64,000 bases of DNA, taken from NCBI RefSeq assembly GCF_010723735.1, contig NZ_BLLB01000002.1:2418001-2482000 (forward strand), read 5' to 3'. Shown here in pieces: positions 1 through 8,863 of this stretch (its first letter is position 1; each line of letters starts with the position of its first letter). The stretch comes from Mycolicibacterium hippocampi (GTDB lineage: Bacteria; Actinomycetota; Actinomycetes; Mycobacteriales; Mycobacteriaceae). The position numbers and the translations under genes are program-made. The notes below the pieces were generated by a model. The model was not told the origin of the DNA and made no database searches. It saw only the letters and a program-made list of their open reading frames with translations.

Positions 1-1077
1 TCGAACTACGAGCAGGGCTGGTTCACCGCCTACCGCAGGCTGGCCGAGGAGCACCCGGATCTGGTACTGCACCTCGGCGACTACCACTACGAGTACGGTG
101 CCGGGCGCAGCGCAGTCCGGGTGCGTGACCACATCGGTTCCGAGACGGTGACATTGGCCCAGTACCGGCAGCGGTACGCGCAGTACAAGACCGATCCCGA
201 CCTGCAGGCCGCCCACGCCGCCGCACCGTGGCTGGCGGTGTTCGACGACCACGAGGTGGCTGACAACTGGGCCGGGACGGTGCCGGCTACACCGGACCCG
301 GCGTTCCTGCGCCGGCGTACCGCCGCACTGCAGGCGTACTACGAGAACATGCCGTTGCGCGCGTCGGCGCGGCCCCGCGGTGCCGACATCGATCTGCACC
401 GCAGGGTGCACTGGGGCGCGCTGGCGACGTTCCACATGCTCGACACCCGCCAACACCGAACCGATCAACCGTGTGGTGACGCGTACGCCTCCGAGTGTGT
501 CGAACGGTATTCTCCCACTGCGACTTTGACCGGTTCGGAGCAGGAGCGGTGGCTGCTGGACGGGTTAGCGAGATCCCGTGTGCGCTGGGACGTCCTGGGC
601 CAGCAGGTGTTCTTCTCCCAACTGGACCTCACCGCCGGCGATCAGCGTTCGTTCAATCCGGACGGCTGGGACGGATACGTGGTCAACCGGGACCGGATCG
701 TGGCCGGCATCCGCGACTCGCCGGTGCGCAACGCGATGGTGCTGACCGGCGACGTGCATTCCCATTGGGCCGCAGACGTCCACGAACGTCCTGGCGACAC
801 CCGCACGCCCGTGGTGGCGACAGAACTGGTGACCAGCTCGATCAGCTCAGGCGGTGACGGCTCCGATACCCGTGACGAGATCGTGTCGGTGCTGGCGGAC
901 AACCCGCACATCCGATACTTCAACAACCGCAGGGGATATGTGCGGATGCGGGTGACCGCCGACGAGGTGCGTGCCGACTTCCGGGTCCTGCCGTACGTCT
1001 CCCGGCCGGGCGCCGCCGTGCAGACGGACGCGACGTTTGTGGTTGCCGACCGTGCACCGGTGATGCAACGGGTGTGA
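1..1077 (+). CDS. PhoD-type alkaline phosphatase/phosphodiesterase, 5' end cut off by the window
   Basis: The frame is open from base 1, so the true start lies upstream; about 358 codons remain. PhoD-family metallophosphoesterases are usually exported Ca/Fe enzymes that release phosphate from phosphomonoesters or diesters. Visible family signatures are HLGDYHYEY near the left edge, VFDDHEVADNW (metal-binding FDDHE) about 55 residues later, and LTGDVHSHW in the C-terminal half. The twin-arginine signal expected for the family would be outside the window. A perfect hairpin follows the stop. The family call is firm; the substrate is not known. Confidence 0.9.
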   Translation, partial: SNYEQGWFTAYRRLAEEHPDLVLHLGDYHYEYGAGRSAVRVRDHIGSETVTLAQYRQRYAQYKTDPDLQAAHAAAPWLAVFDDHEVADNWAGTVPATPDPAFLRRRTAALQAYYENMPLRASARPRGADIDLHRRVHWGALATFHMLDTRQHRTDQPCGDAYASECVERYSPTATLTGSEQERWLLDGLARSRVRWDVLGQQVFFSQLDLTAGDQRSFNPDGWDGYVVNRDRIVAGIRDSPVRNAMVLTGDVHSHWAADVHERPGDTRTPVVATELVTSSISSGGDGSDTRDEIVSVLADNPHIRYFNNRRGYVRMRVTADEVRADFRVLPYVSRPGAAVQTDATFVVADRAPVMQRV

Positions 1078-1103
1078 GCGCCGCCCGCCACCTACAGAAA
1101 CAA

Positions 1104-1137
1104 CAGAGCCGGCACCCCGTCGGGGCTGCCGGCTCTG
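1104..1137. terminator. Bidirectional hairpin terminator between convergent genes
   Basis: Perfect 11-bp arms, CAGAGCCGGCA and TGCCGGCTCTG, enclose a further four-pair GC stem (CCCC/GGGG). It lies between the phosphatase stop (1077) and the convergent small gene's stop (1154). There is no long T-tract, as is common for mycobacterial terminators. Confidence 0.75.
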
Positions 1138-1153
1138 AACAAGGAGCGTCGCC

Positions 1154-1297
1154 TCAGCGATGCATGCCCTCGTGCCGCTGGGCGATGGCCAGAAGCTCGT
1201 CACGAACCGTGGAATCCGGCATGGCGTTGATCCGCGCGTAGAGGCGGCGCCGTTTCATGGCGCGCCGGACGTCTGCGCGGAAGTGCGCGATGGACAT
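1154..1297 (-). CDS. Small basic hypothetical protein, 47 aa
   Basis: The frame encodes a highly basic 47-residue protein (MSIAHFRADVRRAMKRRR at the N-terminus) with no recognisable domain, no signal peptide and no membrane segment. The ATG at 1297 is chosen because AAAGGAG lies about 11 nt upstream; the frame could extend to 1369, but without a comparable ribosome site. It converges on the phosphatase gene across the 1104-1137 hairpin. It may be a short DNA- or RNA-associated protein, but nothing beyond charge supports that. Function unknown. Confidence 0.5.
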   Translation of the reverse strand: MSIAHFRADVRRAMKRRRLYARINAMPDSTVRDELLAIAQRHEGMHR

Positions 1298-1686
1298 TTC
1301 TCTCAACTCTCCTTTGGCCCCGGATTGCGGGGTTCTGTTTGCTGCTCGCTCCACTTGGGCGAGGATCACTCGGCAAGTAGAACGTCACGATGGTCTCTGT
1401 AAATTCTGGGTAAATCAACTTTGCCGGTGTGAGTTTGGATACATCCGCAGGTTGGTGCAGGTGGAGGGCGGTGTACTGGTCACCGACTAGCGGAATGCCC
1501 CCGATTCGGCCGGGCACCACTGCGGCGGACGTCAGCAGCGATCTAGCTTTGCTGAGTGGCCGCGGTCACACCGCTCGTCCAGCGGCCGGGTGTCGCTGTC
1601 TAGTCCGCCACCGCGCACTGAACGGCAGTCGGCTCGCCCTGGGCACCCATTGGCGTGATCGTTGTCGCTGGCGATTGTCCGACAGG
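1298..1686. other. Intergenic stretch with no convincing gene
   Basis: These 389 bp separate the start of the 47-aa gene from the stop of the semialdehyde dehydrogenase. Open frames here are out-of-phase shadows with poor codon use. The left end must hold the promoter of the small gene; a short CCCCG/CGGGG stem sits just upstream of its ribosome site. I see no RNA gene or long repeat. Confidence 0.4.
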
Positions 1687-3183
1687 TCAGCGTCCCTTGC
1701 GTCGCGGAATCGAAAGGTACTTGTACTCCAGGAACTCGTCGATGCCGACCTTGCCCCCTTCGCGTCCCAGTCCGGACTGCTTCACCCCACCGAAAGGCGC
1801 GGCAGGGTTGGACACCACCCCGGTGTTCACACCGACCATGCCGACTTCGAGACGGTCACTCAGGTCCAGGGCGCGATCGATGTCCTGGGTGAACAGGTAT
1901 CCCACCAACCCCCAGTCGGTGTTGTTGGCACGGTTGATCACCTCATCTTCATCATCGAAGGGAACGATCGGAGCCACCGGTCCGAAAATTTCGGTGGTCA
2001 TCAAGTCGGAATCGGCGGACACATCTGCCAGGACGGTAGGCGGATAGAAGTAGCCCGGCCCCTCCGGCAGCCGGCCGCCCGTCAGTGCGGTGGCGCCGCG
2101 CTGCAGCGCGTCGTCGACGAGCCGCTGCACTTTCGCGCGCCCGGCCGAGTCGATCAGTGGCCCGACCTCGGTGTCGTCGTCGAGTCCGTTGCCCACCGTC
2201 AATGCCGCCATCCGCGCCGCGAGCCGTTTGGAGAACGCGCCAGCGATGTCGCGGTGGACGTACATGCGGTTGGCCGCGGTGCATGCCTCACCCATGTTGC
2301 GCATCTTCGCTGCCATGGCACCGTCTACGGCGGTATCGATGTCGGCATCGGCGCAGACAATGAATGGGGCGTTGCCGCCTAGTTCCATCGACGCACGCAT
2401 CACGGTCTCAGCCGCTTGTCGCAGCAGGAGCTTGCCCACTGTGGTGGAGCCGGTGAAACTCACCTTCCGGGCCTTGCCGCTGGTCATCCAGCGCTCCACC
2501 ACAGTTGCCGCATCAGTGGTGTTCACGACGTTGAGAACTCCGTCGGGCAAACCACTTTCCTGCAGAAGCGCTGCCAGGGCCAACGAGCTCAGCGGAGTTT
2601 GGGGTGCCGGCTTGAGCACCATGGTGCATCCGGCGGCAACGGCGGGCGCGATCTTGCGGGTCCCCATGGCGAGCGGAAAATTCCACGGGGTGATGAGGAC
2701 GCAGGGCCCGACGGGTTCGCGGGTCACGACGATGCGGTTCGCGCCGTCCCCGGTGGTGGTGTGGTCACCCGAGATGCGGACTGCTTCCTCGGAGAACCAC
2801 CGCAGGAACTCGGCCGCATAGGCCACTTCTCCCTTGGCCTCGGCCAGCGGCTTGCCCATCTCCGAGGTCATCACTTCCGCCAGCCAATCCTGCCGGGCCA
2901 TCACCAAATCGTAGGCACGACGCAATATTTCACTGCGATACCGCGGTGCGGTGCGCGCCCAAGAGGCCTGTGCCTTCACCGCAGCCGCGAGCGCATCGTC
3001 CCCGTCTGCAGGACCGGCGTCGGCGACAGCAGCAAGCACTTCGCCCGTCGCGGGGTTCTCTACGTCGAAGACCTTGCCGTCAACGGCTTCACGCCAGCGC
3101 CCACCGATCAGTAGTCCGGTGGGAATCGTGGCGATGCGAGAGTGGGAGGTGGTCGAGCCGGAACTGGTCATCGGTGCGGTCAT
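1687..3183 (-). CDS. gabD: NAD(P)-dependent succinate-semialdehyde dehydrogenase family enzyme
   Basis: A 498-aa aldehyde dehydrogenase, full length for the family. It oxidises a semialdehyde to the acid. Visible signatures are PWNFPLAMGTRKIAPA (cofactor and active-site region), the general base Glu267 in MELGGNAP and the nucleophile Cys301 in GEACTAANR. The C-terminal PFGGVKQSGLGREGG is typical of SSADH/glutarate-semialdehyde dehydrogenases. ATGA overlaps the stop of the upstream FAD/Fe-S gene, and AGGAG precedes the start, so the two are translationally coupled. As last gene of the kinase/phospho-lyase operon it is the likely sink for the aldehyde that the lyase releases. Succinate versus glutarate semialdehyde specificity cannot be read here. 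Confidence 0.88.
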   Translation of the reverse strand: MTAPMTSSGSTTSHSRIATIPTGLLIGGRWREAVDGKVFDVENPATGEVLAAVADAGPADGDDALAAAVKAQASWARTAPRYRSEILRRAYDLVMARQDWLAEVMTSEMGKPLAEAKGEVAYAAEFLRWFSEEAVRISGDHTTTGDGANRIVVTREPVGPCVLITPWNFPLAMGTRKIAPAVAAGCTMVLKPAPQTPLSSLALAALLQESGLPDGVLNVVNTTDAATVVERWMTSGKARKVSFTGSTTVGKLLLRQAAETVMRASMELGGNAPFIVCADADIDTAVDGAMAAKMRNMGEACTAANRMYVHRDIAGAFSKRLAARMAALTVGNGLDDDTEVGPLIDSAGRAKVQRLVDDALQRGATALTGGRLPEGPGYFYPPTVLADVSADSDLMTTEIFGPVAPIVPFDDEDEVINRANNTDWGLVGYLFTQDIDRALDLSDRLEVGMVGVNTGVVSNPAAPFGGVKQSGLGREGGKVGIDEFLEYKYLSIPRRKGR

Positions 3184-6095
3184 CGGTGTAGCTCCTGTGG
3201 GGCGCGTGGGTCGAGGATCTGCGCAAGGTGTGAGGAAGCACTGGGCGCAGCGTTGCCGGTGAGTTTTCGGGCCTGCATGTGGCAGCTGAACCCGTCGGTG
3301 AGCACGACGGCGTCCGGATCGGCCCTCAAGGCCGGGGCGAGTGCCTGCTCGGCGACGGCCATGCTGACGTCATAGTGTTGGCGCTCGAACCCGAAGTTGC
3401 CGGCCACGCCGCAGCACCCGGTTGCCTCGCGGACTTTTTCGATTCCGACTGCTTCGAGCGCCCGGCGTTGGGTGGTGGCACCGAAGACTGCGTACTCATG
3501 ACAGTGGGTCTGCACGGTCACCGAGGACGGTGGCGCCGCGCTCGGTGTCCAGCCGCGGTCACTTTGTGCACTGACTTGTTCGGCGAAGCTGCGGACGCGT
3601 CGCGCCACCCGGTGCGCGGCAGGCGTGTCAACGAGTTCGGGCAGGTCCCTGCGCAGAGTCGCCGCGCAGCTCGGCTCGGTGACGACGATGGGACGCTCTG
3701 TCCCATCATCGAGAGCGGTGGCGCTGCGGAACAACCGTTTTCGCGCCTGTCGTAGCTGGCCGGTGGAAATCCAGGTCAATCCACAACAGACATCGGTGCG
3801 GACCTCTGCACGATGTCCGGCGTCTTCGACGACCCGTCGCGCGGCCCCGGCGACCTCAGGCCGAAATCCCTGGGTGAAGGAGTCCACGACGAGCACCACA
3901 TCGCCATCGCCCTGTTCCGTGCCATGGGACTGGAGTTCGTTTCGGAGCTGGCGCTTGGAAGCGAAGCGCGGAAGTGGCCGTTCGGTGGTCAAGCCGCCGA
4001 TGCGCAGTCCGATCGAACGCAGCGGACTGGACATCACACCGTTGACCAGTGGCGCCACCCGCGAGGTCACGGCGAGCCAGCGAGGCAACCATCCCAGTGA
4101 GTAGTGCGCGATCGGGCGAACCCGACCGCGGTAGTAGTGGTCGAAGAACTCGGCCTTGTAGGTCGCCATGTCCACGCCGGTCGGGCAGTCCGACGTACAC
4201 GCCTTGCACGACAGGCACAAGTCCAGTGCCTCCCGCACGTCCTCAGACGCCCACCCCTGCTCGACGGTGCGGGCGCCGCGAACCATGTCCTGCAACACCC
4301 GGGCGCGCCCGCGCGTGGAGTCCTTCTCATCACCGGTCGCCCGATAACTCGGGCACATCACACCGCTGCCATGGGAGCGGCACCGGCCGACGCCGATGCA
4401 GCGCTGGACGGCGTCGGCGAAAGTCCCGCTACCGGAACCGTTCACGTCGTGCAGAACGAACGTCGTCTGCCAGGGCAGGGCGGGAATGTCCGCCAATGCC
4501 AGTGCCTCGGTCACCGGCGCCGGATCGACGATCATGCCGGGGTTCAGCACGTTGGTGGGGTCGAAGAGACCCTTGAACTTGGCGAAGGCTTCCATCACTG
4601 CCGGGGAATACATTTCGGGTAGGAGTTGCGAGCGAGCCCTGCCGTCGCCGTGTTCCCCCGACAGCGTTCCGCCGTGTTTGACGACCAGGCGGGCGGCCGC
4701 GGTGAGGAAGGTCGACATCACTTCCCGACCCTGAGATGTTTGTTGGTCGAACGTGATGCGGATATGCATGCAGCCCGCACCGAAATGGCCGTACATCACC
4801 CCGATGAGGCGATACTGATCGAGCAGGAGCCGAAAGTCAGCAAGGTAATCGGCGAGATCCTGGGGAGCGACCGCTGAGTCTTCCCAGCCTGGCCACGAGG
4901 TGACCGTTGATCCGTCGGGTAACTCCAGCCGCGACGACAGGCCTGCCCCATCCTCGCGGACGCGCCACAGCTTCTTGCGCTCAGCGGGGTCGCGGACTTC
5001 GTGGCAGTCCAACGCTCGCCCGTGGGCCCGAAGGTCGCTCTGGAGCTTTCTGGCCTGCGCCGAAACGGCGACTTCGTCCTCTCCATCGAGGTCGACGTAG
5101 AGCCACGCACGCCCGACGGGCAACTCAGACACCGAGTCCGGGCCCCGCCGAGCCTTCATGGTCGCCACGATCTGCTCGTCGATGCCTTCGATCGCTGCCG
5201 GCGAGTATTGCAGAATCGTCATCACGTCCCGCGCGGCGTCCACGATGTCGTCATAGGCCACGATCAACAGCAGCGCCGACGACGGCACCTCCACCAGTTT
5301 CATGGTGGCTCCCACCACGATCGCGCATGATCCTTCGCTACCGACGAGTGCGCGCGCAACGTTGAAGCCGTTCTCCGGGAGGAGATTTGCCAAGTGAAAG
5401 CCTGACACCTGCCGGGGGATGCGGCCCAGTTCGAGGCGGAATTGCGTCATGTAGTCAGTGGCCAGCGCCTTGAGGCCAGCAGAGAGCTCACTGGCCCGAC
5501 CCACAGCAGCCACGTCCGTGGGATCGGTGGCCTGCAGCGCGGTGCGGGTGGCGGTAAGTCGGGTGCCGTCATCGAGAACCAGGTCGAGGGACACCACATG
5601 GTCGCCAGTGCGGCCGTAGCGCACCGAGTGATTGCCGCAGGCGTCGTTGCCGATCGATCCTCCGACGGTGGCGCGGTTCCTGCTGGAGGGATCCGGCGCA
5701 AAGGTGAGCAGGTTGCCCGTGCTTTGTTCGACGGCCTGCGCGAGATCGGCCAGAATGACTCCCGGCTCGACGACGGCGGTTCGGCTTGCGGCGTCGATGG
5801 ACACGACACGATTCATGTGTCGCGACAGGTCGAGCACGACTCCACGGCCAATCGCATTGCCGGCCATCGACGTTCCGCCACCTCGCGCGACGATGGGGAC
5901 ACCGGCCCGATGGCACGTCGCCACGAGGCGGCTGACGTCGCCGGGGTCACGAGGGAACGCGACGGCCAGCGGCGCTACGCGGTAATTCGATGCGTCGTAG
6001 CTGTACTCGGCGAGGCGCCTGCTGGTGGTGTCGATCTCGACCCCAGCGGTATCGAGTAGTCCGCCGATGTCGACGCCGTGCCCTACCACAGTCAT
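3180..6095 (-). CDS. Two-domain FAD-linked oxidase / Fe-S dehydrogenase (D-2-hydroxyacid dehydrogenase type)
   Basis: A 971-aa fusion of a FAD-binding oxidase half (FAD-binding region with ARGGGTSMAGNAIG, about residues 70-83) and an Fe-S half. The latter has a Cys cluster CIGVGRC...CPSY near 565-585, a ferredoxin-like CLSCKACTSDCP near 625-636 and a CCG-type domain with GCCGVAGNFG near 893. The same architecture is found in YdiJ/GlcD-like D-lactate or D-2-hydroxyglutarate dehydrogenases that feed electrons to the quinone pool. It sits between the phospho-lyase gene (46 bp upstream) and the semialdehyde dehydrogenase (ATGA overlap). D-2-hydroxyglutarate would fit a lysine-type pathway, but the substrate is inferred from context only. 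Confidence 0.85.
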   Translation of the reverse strand: MTVVGHGVDIGGLLDTAGVEIDTTSRRLAEYSYDASNYRVAPLAVAFPRDPGDVSRLVATCHRAGVPIVARGGGTSMAGNAIGRGVVLDLSRHMNRVVSIDAASRTAVVEPGVILADLAQAVEQSTGNLLTFAPDPSSRNRATVGGSIGNDACGNHSVRYGRTGDHVVSLDLVLDDGTRLTATRTALQATDPTDVAAVGRASELSAGLKALATDYMTQFRLELGRIPRQVSGFHLANLLPENGFNVARALVGSEGSCAIVVGATMKLVEVPSSALLLIVAYDDIVDAARDVMTILQYSPAAIEGIDEQIVATMKARRGPDSVSELPVGRAWLYVDLDGEDEVAVSAQARKLQSDLRAHGRALDCHEVRDPAERKKLWRVREDGAGLSSRLELPDGSTVTSWPGWEDSAVAPQDLADYLADFRLLLDQYRLIGVMYGHFGAGCMHIRITFDQQTSQGREVMSTFLTAAARLVVKHGGTLSGEHGDGRARSQLLPEMYSPAVMEAFAKFKGLFDPTNVLNPGMIVDPAPVTEALALADIPALPWQTTFVLHDVNGSGSGTFADAVQRCIGVGRCRSHGSGVMCPSYRATGDEKDSTRGRARVLQDMVRGARTVEQGWASEDVREALDLCLSCKACTSDCPTGVDMATYKAEFFDHYYRGRVRPIAHYSLGWLPRWLAVTSRVAPLVNGVMSSPLRSIGLRIGGLTTERPLPRFASKRQLRNELQSHGTEQGDGDVVLVVDSFTQGFRPEVAGAARRVVEDAGHRAEVRTDVCCGLTWISTGQLRQARKRLFRSATALDDGTERPIVVTEPSCAATLRRDLPELVDTPAAHRVARRVRSFAEQVSAQSDRGWTPSAAPPSSVTVQTHCHEYAVFGATTQRRALEAVGIEKVREATGCCGVAGNFGFERQHYDVSMAVAEQALAPALRADPDAVVLTDGFSCHMQARKLTGNAAPSASSHLAQILDPRAPQELHR

Positions 6096-6107
6096 AGGTT
6101 ACCCCGA

Positions 6108-6131
6108 CCGGGCCGGCGGGAACGGGCCCGG
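6108..6131 (-). other. Intercistronic GC hairpin
   Basis: Arms CCGGGCC and GGCCCGG with a 10-nt loop lie in the 46-bp gap between the phospho-lyase stop and the FAD/Fe-S start. It is the only non-overlapping junction of this operon, so it could act as a partial terminator or processing site. In DNA this GC-rich a 7-bp stem may also be chance. Confidence 0.3.
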
Positions 6132-6141
6132 CGGCCACCGT

Positions 6142-7497
6142 TCAATGAAGTTCCTCGGCGAGAACGACGGCCAGATTTTCCAGCATCCGGTCCGCATCGC
6201 CGATCGAGAATGGCAGCGGCGGGCGGACCTTGAGGACGCTTCCCCGTGGTCCCGATGCGGAGATCAGAACGCGGCGCCGGCGCATGTGGTTGACCACGCG
6301 TAGGGTCGCCTCCCCGTCTGGGGTGTTGGAGTCCCGGTCGGTCACGATGTCCACACCGACGAACAACCCCGCACCGCGCACCTCGGCGATCTGTTCATAG
6401 TTGTCGGCAAGTGTGGAGATTTCGGACTTGAGGTAATTGCCGACGTTGTCGGCGTTGCCGATGAGATCTTCGTCGTTGATCACATCCAGCACCGCCTGTG
6501 CGGCCGCGATGGACACCGAGTTCCCGCCGAAGGTGTTGAAGTATCGGATGTTACGGCCGAACTCCACGAGCAGTTCCGGGCGGAAGGCGGCCGCGGCAAT
6601 GGGAATACCGTTGCCCATCGGCTTGCCGGTCGTCACGATGTCGGGGACCAAGCCGTGGCGCTGAAATCCCCACCAGTGCTGGCCGGTGCGCCCGAAACCC
6701 GGCTGCACCTCGTCTGCGATGAACAGTCCGCCAGCGTTGTGGACCTCTTCGATGACCGGCTGAAGGAATCCCGCAGGGTCAGCGTAAATGCCATCGGAGG
6801 AGAAGATCATGTCGGCGATGAACGCCGCGACCCCGAAACCGTGGCGCTCCAGGTCGGAGATGGCTTCCCGGATCTGACGGCGCAGGCTGTCGATCAGGTC
6901 CTCGTCCCCACCGTGCCGCAGGCGGTCGGGGGCGCTGATCGTGCGCACGTGCGGCCCCAACGGGACCCCGATGCCCAGCGACGGCGAGAAGGCCGACACG
7001 TCGGCCGTGAGGCCGTGGTACGCCCCGGAGGTGACGATGATGCCCTGGTTTCCGGTGTAGTACCGGGCCACTCGCATGGCCAGATCGTTGGCTTCGGAAC
7101 CCGTGCAGGTGAACATGACGTGCCCGAGGTCGGCGGGCATGGTGCCCAGGAATTGTTCGCTATAGCTGAGAATCGACTGCTGGATATATCGTGTGTTGGT
7201 GTTCAGCGTGGAGAGCTGTCGGTGAATGGCCTCGACGACGTAGGGATGACAGTGGCCGACGCTCGTGACGTTGTTGTACACGTCAAGGTAGTCATTGCCG
7301 TCGGCGTCGTAGAGCAATGTGCCGGCGCCGCGAACGATTTCGACCGGATCGTTGTAGAACAGTCGGTACCCGGGTCCCAGAAGCCGTTCTCGGTCGACGA
7401 CCTGTTGACGCGTCCGTGGGGACAGCTCGTCGATGTGTGACGGGTCGAAGCCGTTCACCATGGGTTCGGACGCCTTGGGGCTGAGAGGCTTGATCAT
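6142..7497 (-). CDS. Class III PLP enzyme of the ETNPPL/PHYKPL phospho-lyase type
   Basis: A 451-aa class III aminotransferase-fold protein; the PLP lysine is Lys292 in VTTGKPMGNG. From memory, several segments resemble ethanolamine-phosphate and 5-phosphohydroxylysine phospho-lyases more than GABA transaminases: YNDPVEIVRG, NNVTSVGHCHP, LNTNTRY, GSEANDLAMR, YFNTFGGN and LKVRPPLPF. Those enzymes remove ammonia and phosphate from an O-phosphorylated 1-amino-2-alcohol, giving an aldehyde. The ATG at 7497 overlaps the kinase stop as ATGA; a longer frame to 7599 would run into the kinase and has no ribosome site. Direct coupling to a kinase strongly supports a phospho-lyase. The alternative is an ordinary omega-aminotransferase. 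Confidence 0.85.
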   Translation of the reverse strand: MIKPLSPKASEPMVNGFDPSHIDELSPRTRQQVVDRERLLGPGYRLFYNDPVEIVRGAGTLLYDADGNDYLDVYNNVTSVGHCHPYVVEAIHRQLSTLNTNTRYIQQSILSYSEQFLGTMPADLGHVMFTCTGSEANDLAMRVARYYTGNQGIIVTSGAYHGLTADVSAFSPSLGIGVPLGPHVRTISAPDRLRHGGDEDLIDSLRRQIREAISDLERHGFGVAAFIADMIFSSDGIYADPAGFLQPVIEEVHNAGGLFIADEVQPGFGRTGQHWWGFQRHGLVPDIVTTGKPMGNGIPIAAAAFRPELLVEFGRNIRYFNTFGGNSVSIAAAQAVLDVINDEDLIGNADNVGNYLKSEISTLADNYEQIAEVRGAGLFVGVDIVTDRDSNTPDGEATLRVVNHMRRRRVLISASGPRGSVLKVRPPLPFSIGDADRMLENLAVVLAEELH

Positions 7498-8588
7498 TGC
7501 CAATCCCTTTCTGTCGGAGACGTTGTTGCGCCGGTCTTCGCCAGCAGCGCTTCGACGGTGGGTGTAGCCACCGATAGCGCGCAGCGCAGCCTGCTCCAAT
7601 CGAGCGCCGAATGCGACAGTCCATAGTGCCGACTGTCAGGATGGATGTTTGCGCGCCATCCGAAAACCAAGGCACGCAGTAGAAGCCGTGCAGGGGCGGC
7701 GATCGCCAGCAGCATGATGTCGCGGTCGGCCAATGGACGCACAGAGCGGTACCCGCGCACGATGTGCAGCGCGCGGTCCCACGGCCGGCGCTCGTCGACG
7801 CCGATCTGGTTGGCCACCGCGACAGCGAGCTCGAATATCAAGGGGCTGCGTACCACGTCACCGAAGTCGATGATCCCCGTCACGAACTCCTTGGACATTG
7901 GATCGACAACAACGTTGAAGGGACTGAAATCACCGTGAATCATCTGAGTTTCGAGCGTGCTGAATCGGGGCGCGACAACAGCCTCGAACTGGTCGAAAAC
8001 CCACGTAGCCATGGTCACGTCGTCGCGGTCGGGAACCAACTCCAGCAGGGGCCGCAGGTGCAAGAAGCTCTTGAGATCCCAGATGAGCAGCCGCGACTCG
8101 TCCACGTGCCGAAAGTCGGTCAGTGCGGAGTCCAGCCGGGCCAACATCGCACCGACACAGGTGAATTGGGAAGACGTCGGCGTCGTGTTGGCAAGAAGAG
8201 CCCCCTCGAGGAAGGTCATCACCCGCATGATGCGGACATTGCCGCGAGGGTCGACGACAGCGGACTCGACCTGGCCGCTCGCACCGCGAACCAACCGCTG
8301 GGACGGGATGGTGTGTGCGGAGCTCTCGAGATGCAGCATGACCGCACACTGAAGGTTGACAAGCTGGGCACTCTCCGTGGCTGGAGCGATCTTGACGAGG
8401 TATTGCCCGCTTGCGGTGGCGAGACGGAACGTGTCGTCCTTTTCCGTGGGAATGCGGGTCAGCTCACCCGCCAGGTCGTACTGGCGGCGAAGCTCGGCCT
8501 CGACCTGCTGTTCGGGGAACTTCTCGGCACTCGACTCCAGCGCACTCTCCTTGGCGATCTGCGCGAGCGCGTCCGAACCGGTGATCAC
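7494..8588 (-). CDS. APH-fold small-molecule kinase, hydroxylysine-kinase (HYKK/AGPHD1)-like
   Basis: A 364-aa aminoglycoside-phosphotransferase-fold kinase. The catalytic loop is MIHGDFSPFN (Asp220, Asn225) and the Mg-binding motif is GIIDFGD (Asp241). The stretch IWDLKSF before the catalytic loop and FGD after the metal Asp recall animal hydroxylysine kinase. The predicted reaction is phosphorylation of a hydroxyl next to an aminomethyl group, making the substrate of the next enzyme. The start is a GTG with no clear Shine-Dalgarno; it is the first gene of a leftward operon divergent from the GntR regulator. Homoserine, choline or ethanolamine kinase activity is possible instead. Confidence 0.82.
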   Translation of the reverse strand: MITGSDALAQIAKESALESSAEKFPEQQVEAELRRQYDLAGELTRIPTEKDDTFRLATASGQYLVKIAPATESAQLVNLQCAVMLHLESSAHTIPSQRLVRGASGQVESAVVDPRGNVRIMRVMTFLEGALLANTTPTSSQFTCVGAMLARLDSALTDFRHVDESRLLIWDLKSFLHLRPLLELVPDRDDVTMATWVFDQFEAVVAPRFSTLETQMIHGDFSPFNVVVDPMSKEFVTGIIDFGDVVRSPLIFELAVAVANQIGVDERRPWDRALHIVRGYRSVRPLADRDIMLLAIAAPARLLLRALVFGWRANIHPDSRHYGLSHSALDWSRLRCALSVATPTVEALLAKTGATTSPTERDWQ

Positions 8589-8863
8589 AGCGCCGACGCC
8601 TGCACTGGTTCGGACCGCTTGGAGCGGCGCCTCGCTGTTACCCAGCTATCGACGGAGTTCGGCATCCGAGATCTGATTCCTTTGTGATCGGGGAGACGCG
8701 CCACCGCTGGCGATGCGCGCTCCCGAGCTAGCACTCGATCGGTCATCCGGGGCCGCGACCCGGTCGGCGCCAACTGTAGAACATTAGGGCAGAATAGCCA
8801 AGGAGCTCGTTCCGTTGTCCCGTCATGGGCATGCATGTTGTTTAACAGTTGTACGCTGAGGCT
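8589..8863. promoter_or_regulatory. Divergent promoter region with candidate GntR operator
   Basis: These 275 bp separate the kinase (left) from the regulator (right) and must hold both promoters. GTTTAACAGTTG at 8840-8851, just before the regulator start, matches (on the other strand, 11 of 12) the CAACTGTTCAAC at 9755-9766 upstream of the rightward dehydrogenase. This sharing suggests one regulator controls itself and both arms of the island. Confidence 0.45.

Noticed and set aside
6142-7497. Calling the class III PLP enzyme gabT because a gabD-like gene is in the operon
   Set aside because: Several diagnostic segments look like ETNPPL/PHYKPL, and the ATGA-linked kinase makes a phospho-lyase the better reading; the GABA name would hide this.
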